A stretch of 64,000 bases of DNA from Trinickia acidisoli (GCF_017315725.1 NZ_JAFLRG010000001.1:1612001-1676000); one strand, 5' to 3'. Shown: positions 16,772 through 30,650, counted from the first letter of the stretch. The notes: generated from the letters alone by a model not told the origin. Translations and numbers: made by a program.

Positions 16772-18469
16772 TCAGACCGCGTGTTCGACGATCAATTGAA
16801 CGCGCACGACACCGTTCCAGCTATCGGCCGCGAGCCGATAGGCGAGATGCGCGCGCGCCGGCAGTGTGTCGGTGTGGTTGAACCAGATCGCCTGAAAGCG
16901 CTGCCGCCCGCGTGCGAGCTGCAGCTTCAGGTGCTTGTCCTTCACGAGCGCCTGCGATACGACGTCGAATTCGCCCGAGAACGTCGGCGCCGGAAAACCC
17001 TGCCCCCAGACCGCGGCCTCGATCACCTCGACGACTTGCGGCGTGAAATACGCATCTTCCAACTCGCCGTCCGTCATCACGACGCGCGCGAGCGCATCGT
17101 CGTCGAGCCACTCGCGCGCGACCGCTTCGAAGGCAGCCGCGAAGCGCGGTACGTCGACCGTCGCGAGCGTCAAGCCTGCCGCCATCGCATGGCCGCCGAA
17201 CTTGACGATGAGATCGGGCTCGCGCTTGGCGATCAGGTCGAGCGCATCGCGCAGGTGGAACCCGGAAATCGAGCGGCCGGAGCCTTTGACGAGTTCGCCG
17301 CGCTCGTCGGCCAGCGCGAACGTGAAAGCGGGGCGATGGTACTTTTCCTTCAGGCGCCCGGCGACGATGCCGATCACGCCTTGATGCCAGGTCTCGTTGA
17401 ACAGCGTGATCGTGGCCCGGCCTTCGGGATCGAGCGCGGCGATCTCGCCCAGCGCTTGCTGCTGCATGCCGGCTTCGATTTCGCGCCGCTCGCGGTTCAT
17501 CGCGTCGAGCTGCTGCGCGAGTTCCCACGCGCGGCCGACGTCGTCCGTCGTCAGGCACTCGATCCCGAGCGACATGTCGGAGAGCCGTCCGGCGGCATTC
17601 AGGCGGGGGCCCAGCGCGAAGCCGAGATCGAATCCCGAAGCGCTGCGCGCGTCGCGTCCGGCGGCGCGGAACAGGGCCGCGATGCCTGGCTGCATGCGGC
17701 CGCGGCGGATGCGCGAGAGCCCTTGCGCGACGAGTACGCGGTTGTTGCCGTCGAGCTTGACGACGTCGGCCACGGTGCCGAGCGCGACGAGGTCGAGCAA
17801 ACCGTCGAGCCGCGGTTCGGGCACGCTGGCATCGCCGAATGCACCGCGTTCGCGCAGCCGCGCGCGCAGCGCGAGCAGCACGTAGAACATGACGCCCACG
17901 CCGGCGATGCATTTGCTCGGAAACGTACACCCCGGCTGATTCGGATTGACGATCGCGCGCGCGGGGGGGAGGGTCTCCCCGGGCAAGTGGTGGTCGGTCA
18001 CGAGCACGTCGATGCCGCGTGCGTTGGCCGCGGCCACGCCATCGACGCTCGCGATGCCATTGTCGACCGTGATGAGCAGGTCGGGCTTGCGCTGGGCCGC
18101 CAGCTCGACGATTTCGGGCGTAAGCCCGTAGCCGTATTCGAACCGGTTCGGTACGAGGTAGTCGACCTGCGCGCCGAACATGCGCAGGCCGCGCACGGCG
18201 ACGGCGCATGCCGTGGCGCCGTCGCAATCGTAATCGGCGACGACGAGCAGGCGCTTGCGCTGGGCGATGGCGTCGGCAAGCAACTCGGCCGCGTCGTGCG
18301 TTCCCTTGAGTTCGACCGGCGGCACGAGTCGCGTGAGCGCGGTTTCGATTTCGTCGGGCAGGCGCACGCCGCGGGCGGCGTAAAGGCGAGCCAAAATCGG
18401 GTGCAGGCCGTGGCGGATCAGCGCCGCTTCGTCGGCGGGCGAGCCCGCGCGTGTGACGATTCGAGTCAT
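16772..18469 (-). CDS. recJ: single-stranded-DNA-specific exonuclease RecJ
   Basis: A 565-residue 5'-3' ssDNA exonuclease of the DHH family used in recombination and mismatch repair. DHH motifs are visible: VADYDCDGATA, TVDNGIAS and VTDHHLPG, followed by the DHHA1 domain with GGHAMAAGL. The ATG at 18469 (MTRIVTRAGSP) gives the usual length; the frame is open 15 codons further upstream. It precedes prfB by 56 bp on the same strand. Confidence 0.95.
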   Translation of the reverse strand: MTRIVTRAGSPADEAALIRHGLHPILARLYAARGVRLPDEIETALTRLVPPVELKGTHDAAELLADAIAQRKRLLVVADYDCDGATACAVAVRGLRMFGAQVDYLVPNRFEYGYGLTPEIVELAAQRKPDLLITVDNGIASVDGVAAANARGIDVLVTDHHLPGETLPPARAIVNPNQPGCTFPSKCIAGVGVMFYVLLALRARLRERGAFGDASVPEPRLDGLLDLVALGTVADVVKLDGNNRVLVAQGLSRIRRGRMQPGIAALFRAAGRDARSASGFDLGFALGPRLNAAGRLSDMSLGIECLTTDDVGRAWELAQQLDAMNRERREIEAGMQQQALGEIAALDPEGRATITLFNETWHQGVIGIVAGRLKEKYHRPAFTFALADERGELVKGSGRSISGFHLRDALDLIAKREPDLIVKFGGHAMAAGLTLATVDVPRFAAAFEAVAREWLDDDALARVVMTDGELEDAYFTPQVVEVIEAAVWGQGFPAPTFSGEFDVVSQALVKDKHLKLQLARGRQRFQAIWFNHTDTLPARAHLAYRLAADSWNGVVRVQLIVEHAV

Positions 18470-18572
18470 GCGAACGAGTGGAAAAGGGAGGGCGGCCGGT
18501 GAAGCGGGAGGCAATGCGGACTGCGCGGCGCCGTATCGAGCGACGCCAGGCGGGCGGCAAAGACGTATCGGA

Positions 18573-19640
18573 TCATTCGAACAGCGATGCGAGAACGCGC
18601 CGCCGCCAGAACTTGCGCAGGTCGCCGCGGGTCGCGCTCAGCGTGACCGAGCCGGTATCGCCCGCCAGCGTCAGCGAGAGCGCGCCGAGGCGCCCCGTCG
18701 TGAGCGCGTCCAGTGCGGGCGCGAACCAATTGCGCTCGAGTTCGTCGAGCGCGGCCTGCCAGGCGGCCCAATCTTGGGCGATGAACGGTGCGGTGAACGG
18801 GCCCAACTCGACGAGCGTGACGCCGGCCTCGAGCGGCGGCAGCGCCTTGAACGAGGCCGGCGCGCTTGCTACCTCCGCCGCGGCGGCCAGCGCGAGCCCG
18901 CGCGTGGCGGCCGCATCGGACAGCACGCGCGCGAATGGGCTGCGCACGCGTTGCGCCACGCCTTGCGCGTGTAGCCAGATCGAGTTGACGGCGGGCAAGC
19001 CGCGCGCTTCGCGTGCCTCGTTGACCGGATGCTCGAACCAGCCCATCTGCACTTCGTTTTGCAGCTTCATCCAGATGCGCGAACGCTGGCCCGAATGCGC
19101 GTCGTGGGGCAGCCAGATTTCGATGCTGCGCCCGCTCGCGCGCAGCGGCGAAGCACCTGCGAGCTTGCCCAGGACGTCACCGGATAGGTACCAGCGCCGC
19201 GGACAGGGCGCCTCGACGCACACGCCCAGCTCTTCGATCAACGGCTTCGCCACGGCGAGCAGGGTGGCGGCGTCCTCGTCGGTCAATTCGAGCGCCGAGG
19301 GGTCGATCAGCACGAGGTGATCGTGCGCGATCCGCACGTGCACGGGCTCGACGCAAGCCCATTCGTTCTCGCCAGGCGTGCCGCCGTCGGCGAGTAGCAT
19401 ATAGGGCGCGAGCGGTGCTTCGTCGGCTGCGTTTCCGGCGACGGCGCCGAACTGGCGGGCGATCCACCGCTCGTGCGGCAGCGTGCGCTGGAAGTCTTCG
19501 CCGGCCACGCGCTCGACGAGCGCCGCGCGGGCCAGCAGTTTGTCGAGCGCCGGGCTGTGTAGCTCGTGCAGCGCGCTGGAGGCATCGGCAGCGGCCGGCA
19601 GCGCGAACGGCAACAGGAGATGAAGACGGTTGGAATGCAT
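18573..19640 (-). CDS. uncharacterised protein, COG4255/RpfE-regulator type
   Basis: A 355-residue soluble protein that I recognise as the betaproteobacterial family often labelled 'regulatory protein RpfE type' or 'phosphoglycerate mutase-like'. I see no catalytic motif that would justify an enzyme name. Two close ATGs (19640 and 19652) can start it. Conserved-looking parts are the LPHERWIARQFG region near residue 55, a central WACVEPVHVRIAHDHLVL segment and an Ala-rich C-terminal third. It lies between recJ and the divergently oriented lolC, with its start about 150 bp from lolC. Confidence 0.6.
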   Translation of the reverse strand: MHSNRLHLLLPFALPAAADASSALHELHSPALDKLLARAALVERVAGEDFQRTLPHERWIARQFGAVAGNAADEAPLAPYMLLADGGTPGENEWACVEPVHVRIAHDHLVLIDPSALELTDEDAATLLAVAKPLIEELGVCVEAPCPRRWYLSGDVLGKLAGASPLRASGRSIEIWLPHDAHSGQRSRIWMKLQNEVQMGWFEHPVNEAREARGLPAVNSIWLHAQGVAQRVRSPFARVLSDAAATRGLALAAAAEVASAPASFKALPPLEAGVTLVELGPFTAPFIAQDWAAWQAALDELERNWFAPALDALTTGRLGALSLTLAGDTGSVTLSATRGDLRKFWRRRVLASLFE

Positions 19641-19793
19641 GATGGTGCGCATTGTATGGCAAACTGCGCGCTTGATCGGCGCTCTCCGATTCACGGCGGC
19701 GCCCCGCCTGCGCGGCACGCGCATTGCGGGCCGGTCGGCGCGCCGCTGATGTCGGCGGCGCGCGTGGTTGCAGCAGAGAATGGAAGGATTCGC

Positions 19794-21047
19794 TTGAAAC
19801 TCCCTTACGAATGGCAAATCGGTTGGCGCTACACACGCGCCGGCAAGCGCACGACGGGCAACGGCTTCATTTCGTTCATCGCGCTGGCGTCGATGGCGGG
19901 CATCGCGCTCGGCGTGGCCGCGCTGATCGTCGTGCTCTCCGTCATGAACGGTTTTCAGAAAGAGGTGCGCGACCGGATGCTGTCGGTCCTCGCGCACGTC
20001 GAGATCTTCTCGCCGACGGGGTCCATGCCCGATTGGCGGGTCACGAGCTTCGAGGCGCGCCGCAACCCGGAAGTGATCGGCGCGGCCCCTTACGTCGACG
20101 CGCAGGCGCTACTCACGCGCCAGGACGCCGTGAGCGGCGTGGCGCTGCGCGGCGTCGACCCGGCGCTCGAGCCTCAAGTGTCCGACATCGACAAAGACAT
20201 GAAGGCTGGCCGCTTGACCGATCTCGAGCCCGGACAGTTCAACATCGTGCTCGGCGCCGATTTGGCCACCAACCTCGGCGTTTCGGTTGGCGACAAGATC
20301 ACGCTCGTCGCCCCCGAAGGCTCGCTGACGCCCGCCGGCATGCTGCCGCGCCTGAAGCAGTTCACGGTCACGGGTGTGTTCGAGTCTGGTCACTACGAGT
20401 ACGACAGCACGCTCGCGCTCATCAACATTCACGATGCCGAAGTGCTGTTTCGCATCACCGCGCCGACGGGCGTGAGGCTCAGGCTCAAGGACATGGAGGA
20501 AGCGCCGCGCGTCGCGCGCGAGCTTTCGCATACGCTGTCGGGCGATCTCTACATTCGCGACTGGACACAGCAGAACAAGACGTGGTTCTCGGCCGTCAAG
20601 ATCGAGAAGCGGATGATGTTCGTGATTCTGACGTTGATCATCGCGGTTGCGGCCTTCAACCTCGTGTCGTCGCTCGTCATGACGGTGACGAACAAGCAGG
20701 CCGACATCGCGATCTTGCGCACGCTCGGCGCGCAACCCGGCTCGATCATGAAGATCTTCTTCGTTCAAGGCATTACGATCGGCTTTGCCGGGACGGGGGT
20801 GGGCATCGCGCTCGGTTGCCTCATCGCCTGGAGCATTCCGTGGCTCGTGCCGATGATCGAGCACCTGTTCGGCGTGCAATTCCTGCCGCCATCCGTCTAT
20901 TTCATCAGCGAACTGCCCTCGGAATTGGTCGCGAGCGACGTGGTGAGAATCGGTGTCATCGCCTTCGTTTTGTCGGCGCTCGCAACGCTCTATCCGAGCT
21001 GGCGCGGTGCGAAAGTGCGACCGGCGGAGGCGCTGCGTTATGAATGA
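19794..21047 (+). CDS. lolC: lipoprotein-releasing ABC permease LolC/E (possibly LolF-like)
   Basis: A 417-residue inner-membrane permease that extracts outer-membrane lipoproteins and hands them to LolA. The N-terminal helix ([31 protein letters not shown]) is followed by a large periplasmic MacB-type domain (about residues 50-270) and three C-terminal helices. The start is called at TTG 19794 ([13 protein letters not shown]), preceded by GGAAGG; an in-frame ATG at 19749 is an alternative. The stop overlaps lolD (ATGAATGA). Only one permease gene is present with lolD, so it may act as a LolF-type homodimer; a second permease elsewhere cannot be excluded. Confidence 0.9.
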   Translation: MKLPYEWQIGWRYTRAGKRTTGNGFISFIALASMAGIALGVAALIVVLSVMNGFQKEVRDRMLSVLAHVEIFSPTGSMPDWRVTSFEARRNPEVIGAAPYVDAQALLTRQDAVSGVALRGVDPALEPQVSDIDKDMKAGRLTDLEPGQFNIVLGADLATNLGVSVGDKITLVAPEGSLTPAGMLPRLKQFTVTGVFESGHYEYDSTLALINIHDAEVLFRITAPTGVRLRLKDMEEAPRVARELSHTLSGDLYIRDWTQQNKTWFSAVKIEKRMMFVILTLIIAVAAFNLVSSLVMTVTNKQADIAILRTLGAQPGSIMKIFFVQGITIGFAGTGVGIALGCLIAWSIPWLVPMIEHLFGVQFLPPSVYFISELPSELVASDVVRIGVIAFVLSALATLYPSWRGAKVRPAEALRYE

Positions 21048-21795
21048 ATTCATGGTCGAGAAACCCACGGCGGGCCGCGCCGCCACCGACGCGTCCGATG
21101 CGGCGCCCTACGTGCTCGAGGCACACGGCATCTCGAAGGCGTTCGTCCAAGGCGGTTTGAACGTGCCGGTGCTGAGCGGTGCCGAGCTTTCCGTGCGGCG
21201 CGGAGAAAAACTCGCGATCGTCGGCGCGTCGGGCTCGGGCAAAAGCACGCTCTTGCACGTGCTCGGCGGGCTCGACGAGCCGAGCGCAGGCAGCGTGTCG
21301 CTGCTCGGCCGCCCCTTCACGCAGTTGGCCGAGCGCGAGCGCAACGACCTGCGCAATCGCGCACTCGGTTTCGTCTATCAATTTCATCATCTGCTCGCGG
21401 AATTCAGCGCGCTCGATAACGTCGCGATGCCGCTGCGCATTCGGCGGCTCTCGGCCGACGAGGCCCGACGGGAGGCGCTCGCGACGCTCGAGCGCGTCGG
21501 CCTGGCGCACCGCGCGAAGCATCGCCCCGGCGAGCTGTCGGGCGGCGAGCGGCAGCGCGTCGCGATCGCGCGCGCGCTCGTGACCAAGCCGGCCTGCGTG
21601 CTGGCCGACGAGCCAACCGGCAATCTCGATGGCGCGACGGCGGACAACGTCTTCAATCTGATGCTCGAGCTATCGGCCACGTTCGAGACGAGCTTCGTCA
21701 TCGTCACGCACGATGTCGATTTGGCAGGGCGCTGCGATCGCATCCTGCGCCTGCGCGACGGCTTGCTGCACGAAGAGCCGTCCGTGCCCGTCTAA
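21040..21795 (+). CDS. lolD: lipoprotein-releasing system ATPase LolD
   Basis: A 251-residue ABC ATPase powering the Lol permease. Walker A is GASGSGKST (about residues 62-70), the signature [15 protein letters not shown] lies near residue 167, and Walker B is [11 protein letters not shown]. The ATG at 21040 overlaps the lolC stop, indicating translational coupling. The N-terminus is about 20 residues longer than E. coli LolD; a second ATG at 21052 is possible. Confidence 0.95.
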   Translation: MNEFMVEKPTAGRAATDASDAAPYVLEAHGISKAFVQGGLNVPVLSGAELSVRRGEKLAIVGASGSGKSTLLHVLGGLDEPSAGSVSLLGRPFTQLAERERNDLRNRALGFVYQFHHLLAEFSALDNVAMPLRIRRLSADEARREALATLERVGLAHRAKHRPGELSGGERQRVAIARALVTKPACVLADEPTGNLDGATADNVFNLMLELSATFETSFVIVTHDVDLAGRCDRILRLRDGLLHEEPSVPV

Positions 21796-21828
21796 CGCAC
21801 GCTGCGCGCACGCGCCGCGAACGCCGCC

Positions 21829-22617
21829 ATGTGGATCGATACGCACTGTCATCTGGATGCCGGCGAGTTCGGCGGCGATCGCGAAGCGGTTGCGCGGGCG
21901 GCGCTCGCGTCCGGGGTGGGGCGCATCGTCATCCCGGCCGTGGCGCGCCAGAACTTTGCCGCGGTGCGCTCGCTGGCCCATCGCGTGACGGGCGGCGTTT
22001 ATGCGCTTGGCATCCACCCGTTGTTCACACGGCAAGCGCACGACGACGATCTCGCTGCGCTGCGCCGTGAGATCGAGGCGAGCCTGGACGATCCTCGCTT
22101 TGTCGGAATCGGCGAAATCGGGCTCGACTACTTCGTGCCGGACCTCGACGATGCGCGCCAGCGCTTTTTCTACGACGCCCAACTCAAGCTTGCCCGCGAG
22201 TTCGATCTGCCCGTCATCTGCCACGTGCGCAAATCGCAGGATCTCGTGCTGGCGGGCCTGCGCCGTCACGCGGTGAAGCGCGGCATCGCGCATGCGTTCA
22301 ACGGCAGCTTCCAGCAGGCGCAGGCTTTCATCGACCAAGGCATGCGGCTCGGCTTCGGCGGCAACGTCACGTTCGAGCGCGCTCGCCAAATCAGGCGGCT
22401 CGCTGCCGAGTTGCCGCTCGAAGCCCTCGTCATCGAAACCGATGCGCCCGATATTCCCCCGTCCTGGCTCTACAAGCAGCGCAATACGCCCGATCAAGTG
22501 CCTCGAATCGGTGCGGTCGTCGCCGAGCTGCGCGGCATGGGCGTCGATGCGCTGGCGGTAGGCACAATGGCCAACGCTTACGTCGCGCTCCCCCGGCTCG
22601 CATTTGCTTGCGCATAA
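21829..22617 (+). CDS. TatD-family metal-dependent DNase
   Basis: A 262-residue TIM-barrel hydrolase of the TatD/YcfH group. Metal-binding motifs are in order: DTHCHLD at 4-10, GEIGLDYF near 98, CHVRKSQD near 130 and ETDAPD near 203. Family members act as 3'-5' exonucleases on DNA or RNA and on D-aminoacyl-tRNA in some organisms; the specific role here is not determined. It begins 33 bp after lolD. Confidence 0.92.
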   Translation: MWIDTHCHLDAGEFGGDREAVARAALASGVGRIVIPAVARQNFAAVRSLAHRVTGGVYALGIHPLFTRQAHDDDLAALRREIEASLDDPRFVGIGEIGLDYFVPDLDDARQRFFYDAQLKLAREFDLPVICHVRKSQDLVLAGLRRHAVKRGIAHAFNGSFQQAQAFIDQGMRLGFGGNVTFERARQIRRLAAELPLEALVIETDAPDIPPSWLYKQRNTPDQVPRIGAVVAELRGMGVDALAVGTMANAYVALPRLAFACA

Positions 22618-22709
22618 TCGACGATCGTTAGCGCCGTTCATTGGATGAGCAGACGAGCCGATGCGCTCGGCCGTATTCGCACGTCGGCGCGTTGATCGAC
22701 GGAGGGCGA

Positions 22710-25307
22710 ATGCGGGCGATGCTGGTCGGTTTCGCGCTTGGCATCGTATCGCTGCAGCAGCGGGCGACGCTGCCGGGGCGTTGGCAATGGGCGGCGCTCG
22801 CTGTGCTGTTCGTAGCGGCGTGCGGCATGGCCGTATGGGTGCGTGCGTCGCCGGCGATCGCTTCGGTGCGCTCGTCCACGCGCGGTACGGTAGCGCCGTG
22901 GGCCGCGTGGTGTAGGTCGATCGCCACGCCCGCGGCTTTGGCGGGTGCCGCCGTCGTTGCCGGTTACGCCTACGCGGCCGTGCGTGCCGAGATACGTCTC
23001 GCCGAAGCATTGCCGAATGCTTGGGAACTCCGCGAACTAGCGTTGACGGGACACGTGCGCGGCTTGCCCACCCAAGATACGGCGAGTGCAAGGTTCTTGT
23101 TTGCCGTCGATGTCGACGACGTGCGGCGCAGAACGGGTATCGAGCGCTTCCCGTCGATTGTGCAACTCAATTGGGCGGGGCGTGGCGGCCACGGCATGTC
23201 GCAGCTAAAACCCGGCGATCGTTGGCGCTTGATGGTGCGACTGAAACGCCCGCACGGTCACGCGAATTTCGCGGTTCACGACGCGGAAGTCGCATGGCTC
23301 GCGCGCGGCGTGCGTGCGACGGGCTACGTCGTTGCGGGCAGCGCGGCGAAGCGATTGCCCGGTACGGCGGGCGGCATCGGCACGGCAATCGGCCGCTTGC
23401 GCTTCGCGCTGCGCGAACGCATGGCGCAGGTGCTCGACGGCGCGGCGCATGGCGGTATCGTCACCGCGCTCGCGATCGGCACGCAAGACGCCATCGCCGC
23501 GGTCGACCGGCTCGCATTGCGCCGCACGGGCACGAGTCACCTCGTGGCCGTATCGGGTTTGCACATCGGATTCGTCGCCGGTCTGTGCGCCGCGCTCGCG
23601 GCCTGGTTGTGGCGGCGCTCATGTTTGATCGGTGCGATGCTTGCGCGCCGTGGCACACGCGAATGGCCGCTCGTCTTGCCGACACCGATCGTCGCGGCGG
23701 CGGCCGCCGTCGCGAGCGCCGCAGGCTATGCGGTCCTCGCGGGCTTCAACGTACCGGCACAGCGTGCGCTATGGATGCTCGTCGCGGTGAGTGTGGCGTT
23801 CGTGCTCGGACGCAGCGTCGCGTTTTCGCTCGTGCTCGCATGGGCAGCGGCGCTTGTGCTGATCGTCGATCCGTGGGCCGTGACGGCGGCCGGCTTTTGG
23901 CTTTCGTTCGGGGCCGTCGCGCTCATTGCGTTCGCGATGCGCGGCCGGTTGCGCGTACGAGAAGAAGGCAATACGGCGCATGACGCGCTCGATGCGGCGC
24001 GCGCGAGCGATCCCACGTGGATGGCGCCGCCGGTTCAGGCGGACGGCGTCGATCGGCCGCGCTCGCGGTGGCGAAGGCGGCTGGCACGCGCGCGCAGGCG
24101 ATGCGCCGATGCGATCCGCGCCCAGTGGGCCGTGACGATCGGTCTCGCGCCGCTCACGGCGTTCTGGTTCTCGCAAGTCTCGCTCGTCGGCCCGCTGGCG
24201 AATGCGATTGCGGTGCCATGGGTCAGCGTGCTCGTCGTGCCGGTCGTGCTCGTCGCGATCGCGTTGCCCGCGCCGCTCGATGCGCTCGCCTACCAATTGG
24301 CGCATGCGCTGCTGGAGCCGCTGATGCACGTGCTGCATGCCCTTGCTCAATCGCCGTGGGCCGACCGGCATCCGCCGCGGCCGTCGTTGTCGGCGTTGGG
24401 GGCCGCGCTCGCGGGCGTCGCATGGTGCCTGATGCCGCGCGGCTGGCCGTTGCGGTTTGCGGCGCCGCTCGCGTGGTTGCCGCTCGTCGTGCCGGGCGCG
24501 CCCCGCGTCGAAGAGGGCGCGTTTCGGCTGACGGCGCTCGACGTCGGGCAGGGTACGTCGATTCTCGTCGAGACGCGTCGCCGTGCGCTGCTGTTCGATG
24601 CCGGCCCTGGTCCCGAATCGACGAACGCCGGCGAACGTATCGTCGCGCCGTATCTGCGCGCGAACGGTGTCAGCCGGCTCGATGCGCTCGTCGTGAGTCA
24701 CGGCGATGCCGATCACGCTGGCGGCGTGCCTGCGGTGATCGCGTCGGCGCAGGTGCGGCAGATGCTCGGCGGGTTGCCGCCCATGCATCGTGCGTGGGAT
24801 GCGGCGCGCGGGCCAGGCACGGATCGTCTGCGCTGCGCGGCAGGGCAACGCTGGCATTGGGACGGCGTCGAGTTCGAAATGCTCTGGCCCGACCCGGGCC
24901 CATTACCGAGGCAATCGAACGAACAGTCGTGCGTGTTGAAGGTCAGCGCGCACGGGGTGAGTGCGTTGCTGACCGGCGACATCGGCGCACCTGCCGAGCG
25001 CGTGCTCGTCAGCCGCGCGAGCGAGGCGTTGCGTGCCGACGTGCTGCTCGTCGCGCATCATGGCAGCAAGACGTCGTCGACCGAGCCTTTCCTCGATTCG
25101 GTCGATCCGCGCATCGCGGTATTTCAGGTAGGCTATCGCAATCGCTTTCGCCATCCCCATCCGAGCGTCTGGTCCCGCTTCGATGCGCGCGGCGCCTCGC
25201 TGGCTCGAACCGATCGCGACGGCGCGGTACGTGTCGCGATCGAGAATGGCCGGCCGACGCTCGAGCGTTATCGGGTGTCGCACGCCCGCTACTGGATGGA
25301 TCGATAA
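22710..25307 (+). CDS. comEC: DNA internalisation protein ComEC/Rec2
   Basis: An 865-residue inner-membrane channel for transport of single-stranded DNA in natural competence. An N-terminal hydrophobic region and soluble DUF4131-type domain are followed by the multi-helix competence domain (about residues 230-590) and a C-terminal metallo-beta-lactamase domain. That domain shows LDVGQGTSILVET, a metal site SHGDADHAGG and VAHHGSKTSS. The ATG at 22710 was chosen because GGAGG lies just before it; in-frame starts at 22641 and 22719 also exist. No other competence gene is nearby. Confidence 0.92.
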   Translation: MRAMLVGFALGIVSLQQRATLPGRWQWAALAVLFVAACGMAVWVRASPAIASVRSSTRGTVAPWAAWCRSIATPAALAGAAVVAGYAYAAVRAEIRLAEALPNAWELRELALTGHVRGLPTQDTASARFLFAVDVDDVRRRTGIERFPSIVQLNWAGRGGHGMSQLKPGDRWRLMVRLKRPHGHANFAVHDAEVAWLARGVRATGYVVAGSAAKRLPGTAGGIGTAIGRLRFALRERMAQVLDGAAHGGIVTALAIGTQDAIAAVDRLALRRTGTSHLVAVSGLHIGFVAGLCAALAAWLWRRSCLIGAMLARRGTREWPLVLPTPIVAAAAAVASAAGYAVLAGFNVPAQRALWMLVAVSVAFVLGRSVAFSLVLAWAAALVLIVDPWAVTAAGFWLSFGAVALIAFAMRGRLRVREEGNTAHDALDAARASDPTWMAPPVQADGVDRPRSRWRRRLARARRRCADAIRAQWAVTIGLAPLTAFWFSQVSLVGPLANAIAVPWVSVLVVPVVLVAIALPAPLDALAYQLAHALLEPLMHVLHALAQSPWADRHPPRPSLSALGAALAGVAWCLMPRGWPLRFAAPLAWLPLVVPGAPRVEEGAFRLTALDVGQGTSILVETRRRALLFDAGPGPESTNAGERIVAPYLRANGVSRLDALVVSHGDADHAGGVPAVIASAQVRQMLGGLPPMHRAWDAARGPGTDRLRCAAGQRWHWDGVEFEMLWPDPGPLPRQSNEQSCVLKVSAHGVSALLTGDIGAPAERVLVSRASEALRADVLLVAHHGSKTSSTEPFLDSVDPRIAVFQVGYRNRFRHPHPSVWSRFDARGASLARTDRDGAVRVAIENGRPTLERYRVSHARYWMDR

Positions 25308-25336
25308 GAGACGAACGAACCTGGAGGCAGCGGCGC

Positions 25337-26152
25337 TTGAAAGACGTCATCCACTTTTCGCATGCGAACGGTTTTCCGGCGTCGATTTACCGGACGCTGT
25401 TCGCCGAGCTCTCCGATGATTACGAGTTGCGCTACATCGATCGCATCGGCCACGATGCCCGTTATCCCATCACGAGCGATTGGCCGCATCTCGTCGACGA
25501 ACTGCTCGCCGATATCGGCCGCCGCTACGAGCGGCCGGTCTGGCTCGTCGGCCACTCGCTCGGCGGCTATCTCTCGCTGATGGCCGCGCTCAAACATCCG
25601 CATTGGGTGCGCGGCGTCGTGATGCTAGATTCGCCGGTCATCGCGGGCTGGCGCGCGAACGTGCTGCGCTTTACGCAGTGGACAGGCCTCGACGAGCGGC
25701 TTTCGCCGGCCGCGGCCACGCGTACGCGCCGCACGCAGTGGGCGAACCGTGAAGAAGCGTGGCGTCATTTTCATGCGAAGAGCGCTTTCGCACGCTGGGA
25801 CGAGCGAGTTTTGTCCGACTACATCGACTTCGGCATTCCGCAAAGCGTGGCGGATGGTACGCGCACGCTCGCATTCGATCGCGACATCGAATATCGGATC
25901 TACCGGACGTTGCCGCGCACGCTCGGCCCGCGGCTCTCGCACGGCGCACCGGTGCCGCTGGGATTCATCGCCGGCACCCGCTCGAAGGAAATCCGCCAAG
26001 TCGGGCTCGATGCGACGCGGCGCGCGGCGCTCGGACGCATCGAATGGATGGAGGGCAGCCACCTGTTTCCGATGGAGCGGCCGATCGAAACGGCACGCGC
26101 GCTGCAGAGAATGCTGAACGCGCTGCGTGACGCGGGGCGGCCCGTCCGATAG
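25337..26152 (+). CDS. alpha/beta hydrolase
   Basis: A 271-residue alpha/beta-hydrolase-fold protein. The nucleophile elbow is GHSLGG (about residues 74-79) and an HANGFP oxyanion-type segment lies near the N-terminus. The start is called at TTG 25337 (LKDVIHFSHANG), with GGAGG 11 bases upstream, because the open frame further upstream overlaps comEC in a different frame. The substrate cannot be predicted. It sits 29 bp after comEC in the same direction. Confidence 0.85.
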   Translation: MKDVIHFSHANGFPASIYRTLFAELSDDYELRYIDRIGHDARYPITSDWPHLVDELLADIGRRYERPVWLVGHSLGGYLSLMAALKHPHWVRGVVMLDSPVIAGWRANVLRFTQWTGLDERLSPAAATRTRRTQWANREEAWRHFHAKSAFARWDERVLSDYIDFGIPQSVADGTRTLAFDRDIEYRIYRTLPRTLGPRLSHGAPVPLGFIAGTRSKEIRQVGLDATRRAALGRIEWMEGSHLFPMERPIETARALQRMLNALRDAGRPVR

Positions 26153-26184
26153 CCGTTAGGCGCTGTGGTTCGTGCGGGCCTTAA

Positions 26185-28727
<2,543 letters not shown>

Positions 28728-28769
28728 CTTTCGACTGACCGACCCGTCAATAAAGAGAATTCATCGTAA

Positions 28770-30068
<1,299 letters not shown>

Positions 30069-30099
30069 CGCGCTCAGCCCTACTCGATCGTTTTGCATG

Positions 30100-30133
30100 C
30101 CGCCCCGTGCTTTGCTTCGCACGGGGCGGTTTT
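30100..30133 (+). terminator. intrinsic terminator after eno
   Basis: CCGCCCCGTGC and GCACGGGGCGG form perfect 11-bp arms around a TTTGCTTC loop, followed by TTTT. It lies between eno and ftsB, so ftsB must depend on read-through or its own promoter. Confidence 0.82.
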
Positions 30134-30151
30134 GAATGTGCGGTTTTCTGA

Positions 30152-30619
30152 ATGCGTCTCGTCACCGTAGTCCTCGTCGCTCTGCTTGCGCTGATCCAGT
30201 ATCCGCTGTGGTGGGGCCACGGCGGATGGCTGAGCGTGCACGACTTGCGCGGCGAATTGGCCACGCAGCAGCAGAAGAACGACGACGAAAAGCTGCGCAA
30301 CGAGCGGATCGAGGGCGAGGTGCAGGACCTCCAAAACGGCACCGCCGCCGTCGAAGAGCGCGCGCGTTACGAGATGGGGATGGTCAAGGACGGCGAAGTA
30401 TTCGTGCAGTTCGTGTCGCCGAACGCGACGTCGAGCGTGCCCGCCACGCTCGTTCCGAGTAACACGTCGACGCGCGGCGAGGTGTCGGCCGCGCCTGTCA
30501 GCATGGTGCCGAATCCGGTTTCACGCGAAAAGCCCAAGAAGACCAAACGCGCGGAAACCAAGCACGCGGCCGAGAAGGCCAAGCGCGTGCCCGTGCAAAA
30601 GCGTCATAGCGCCGGCTGA
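30152..30619 (+). CDS. ftsB: cell division protein FtsB
   Basis: A 155-residue divisome protein that forms the FtsQLB complex. An N-terminal transmembrane helix (about residues 3-20) is followed by a coiled coil (about 30-68) in which LRNERIEGEVQDLQNG matches the FtsB core, ending EERARYEMGMVKDGEVFVQ. Compared with E. coli FtsB (103 residues) it has a disordered C-terminal tail of about 55 residues rich in Lys and Ala. The location right after eno is the classic FtsB context. Confidence 0.93.
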   Translation: MRLVTVVLVALLALIQYPLWWGHGGWLSVHDLRGELATQQQKNDDEKLRNERIEGEVQDLQNGTAAVEERARYEMGMVKDGEVFVQFVSPNATSSVPATLVPSNTSTRGEVSAAPVSMVPNPVSREKPKKTKRAETKHAAEKAKRVPVQKRHSAG

Positions 30620-30650
30620 CCTGGCGGTCGCCTCTGCGCGTGCGTTACCA

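Noticed and set aside
16733..18502. A 589-codon plus-strand frame opposite recJ
   Set aside because: Antisense to a complete RecJ with all DHH motifs; shadow composition.
24017..25336. A long upstream extension of the hydrolase frame at 25337
   Set aside because: The first 440 codons overlap comEC in another frame and are Arg/Ala low-complexity. Hydrolase homology starts only at 25337, where a TTG with a GGAGG site is present.
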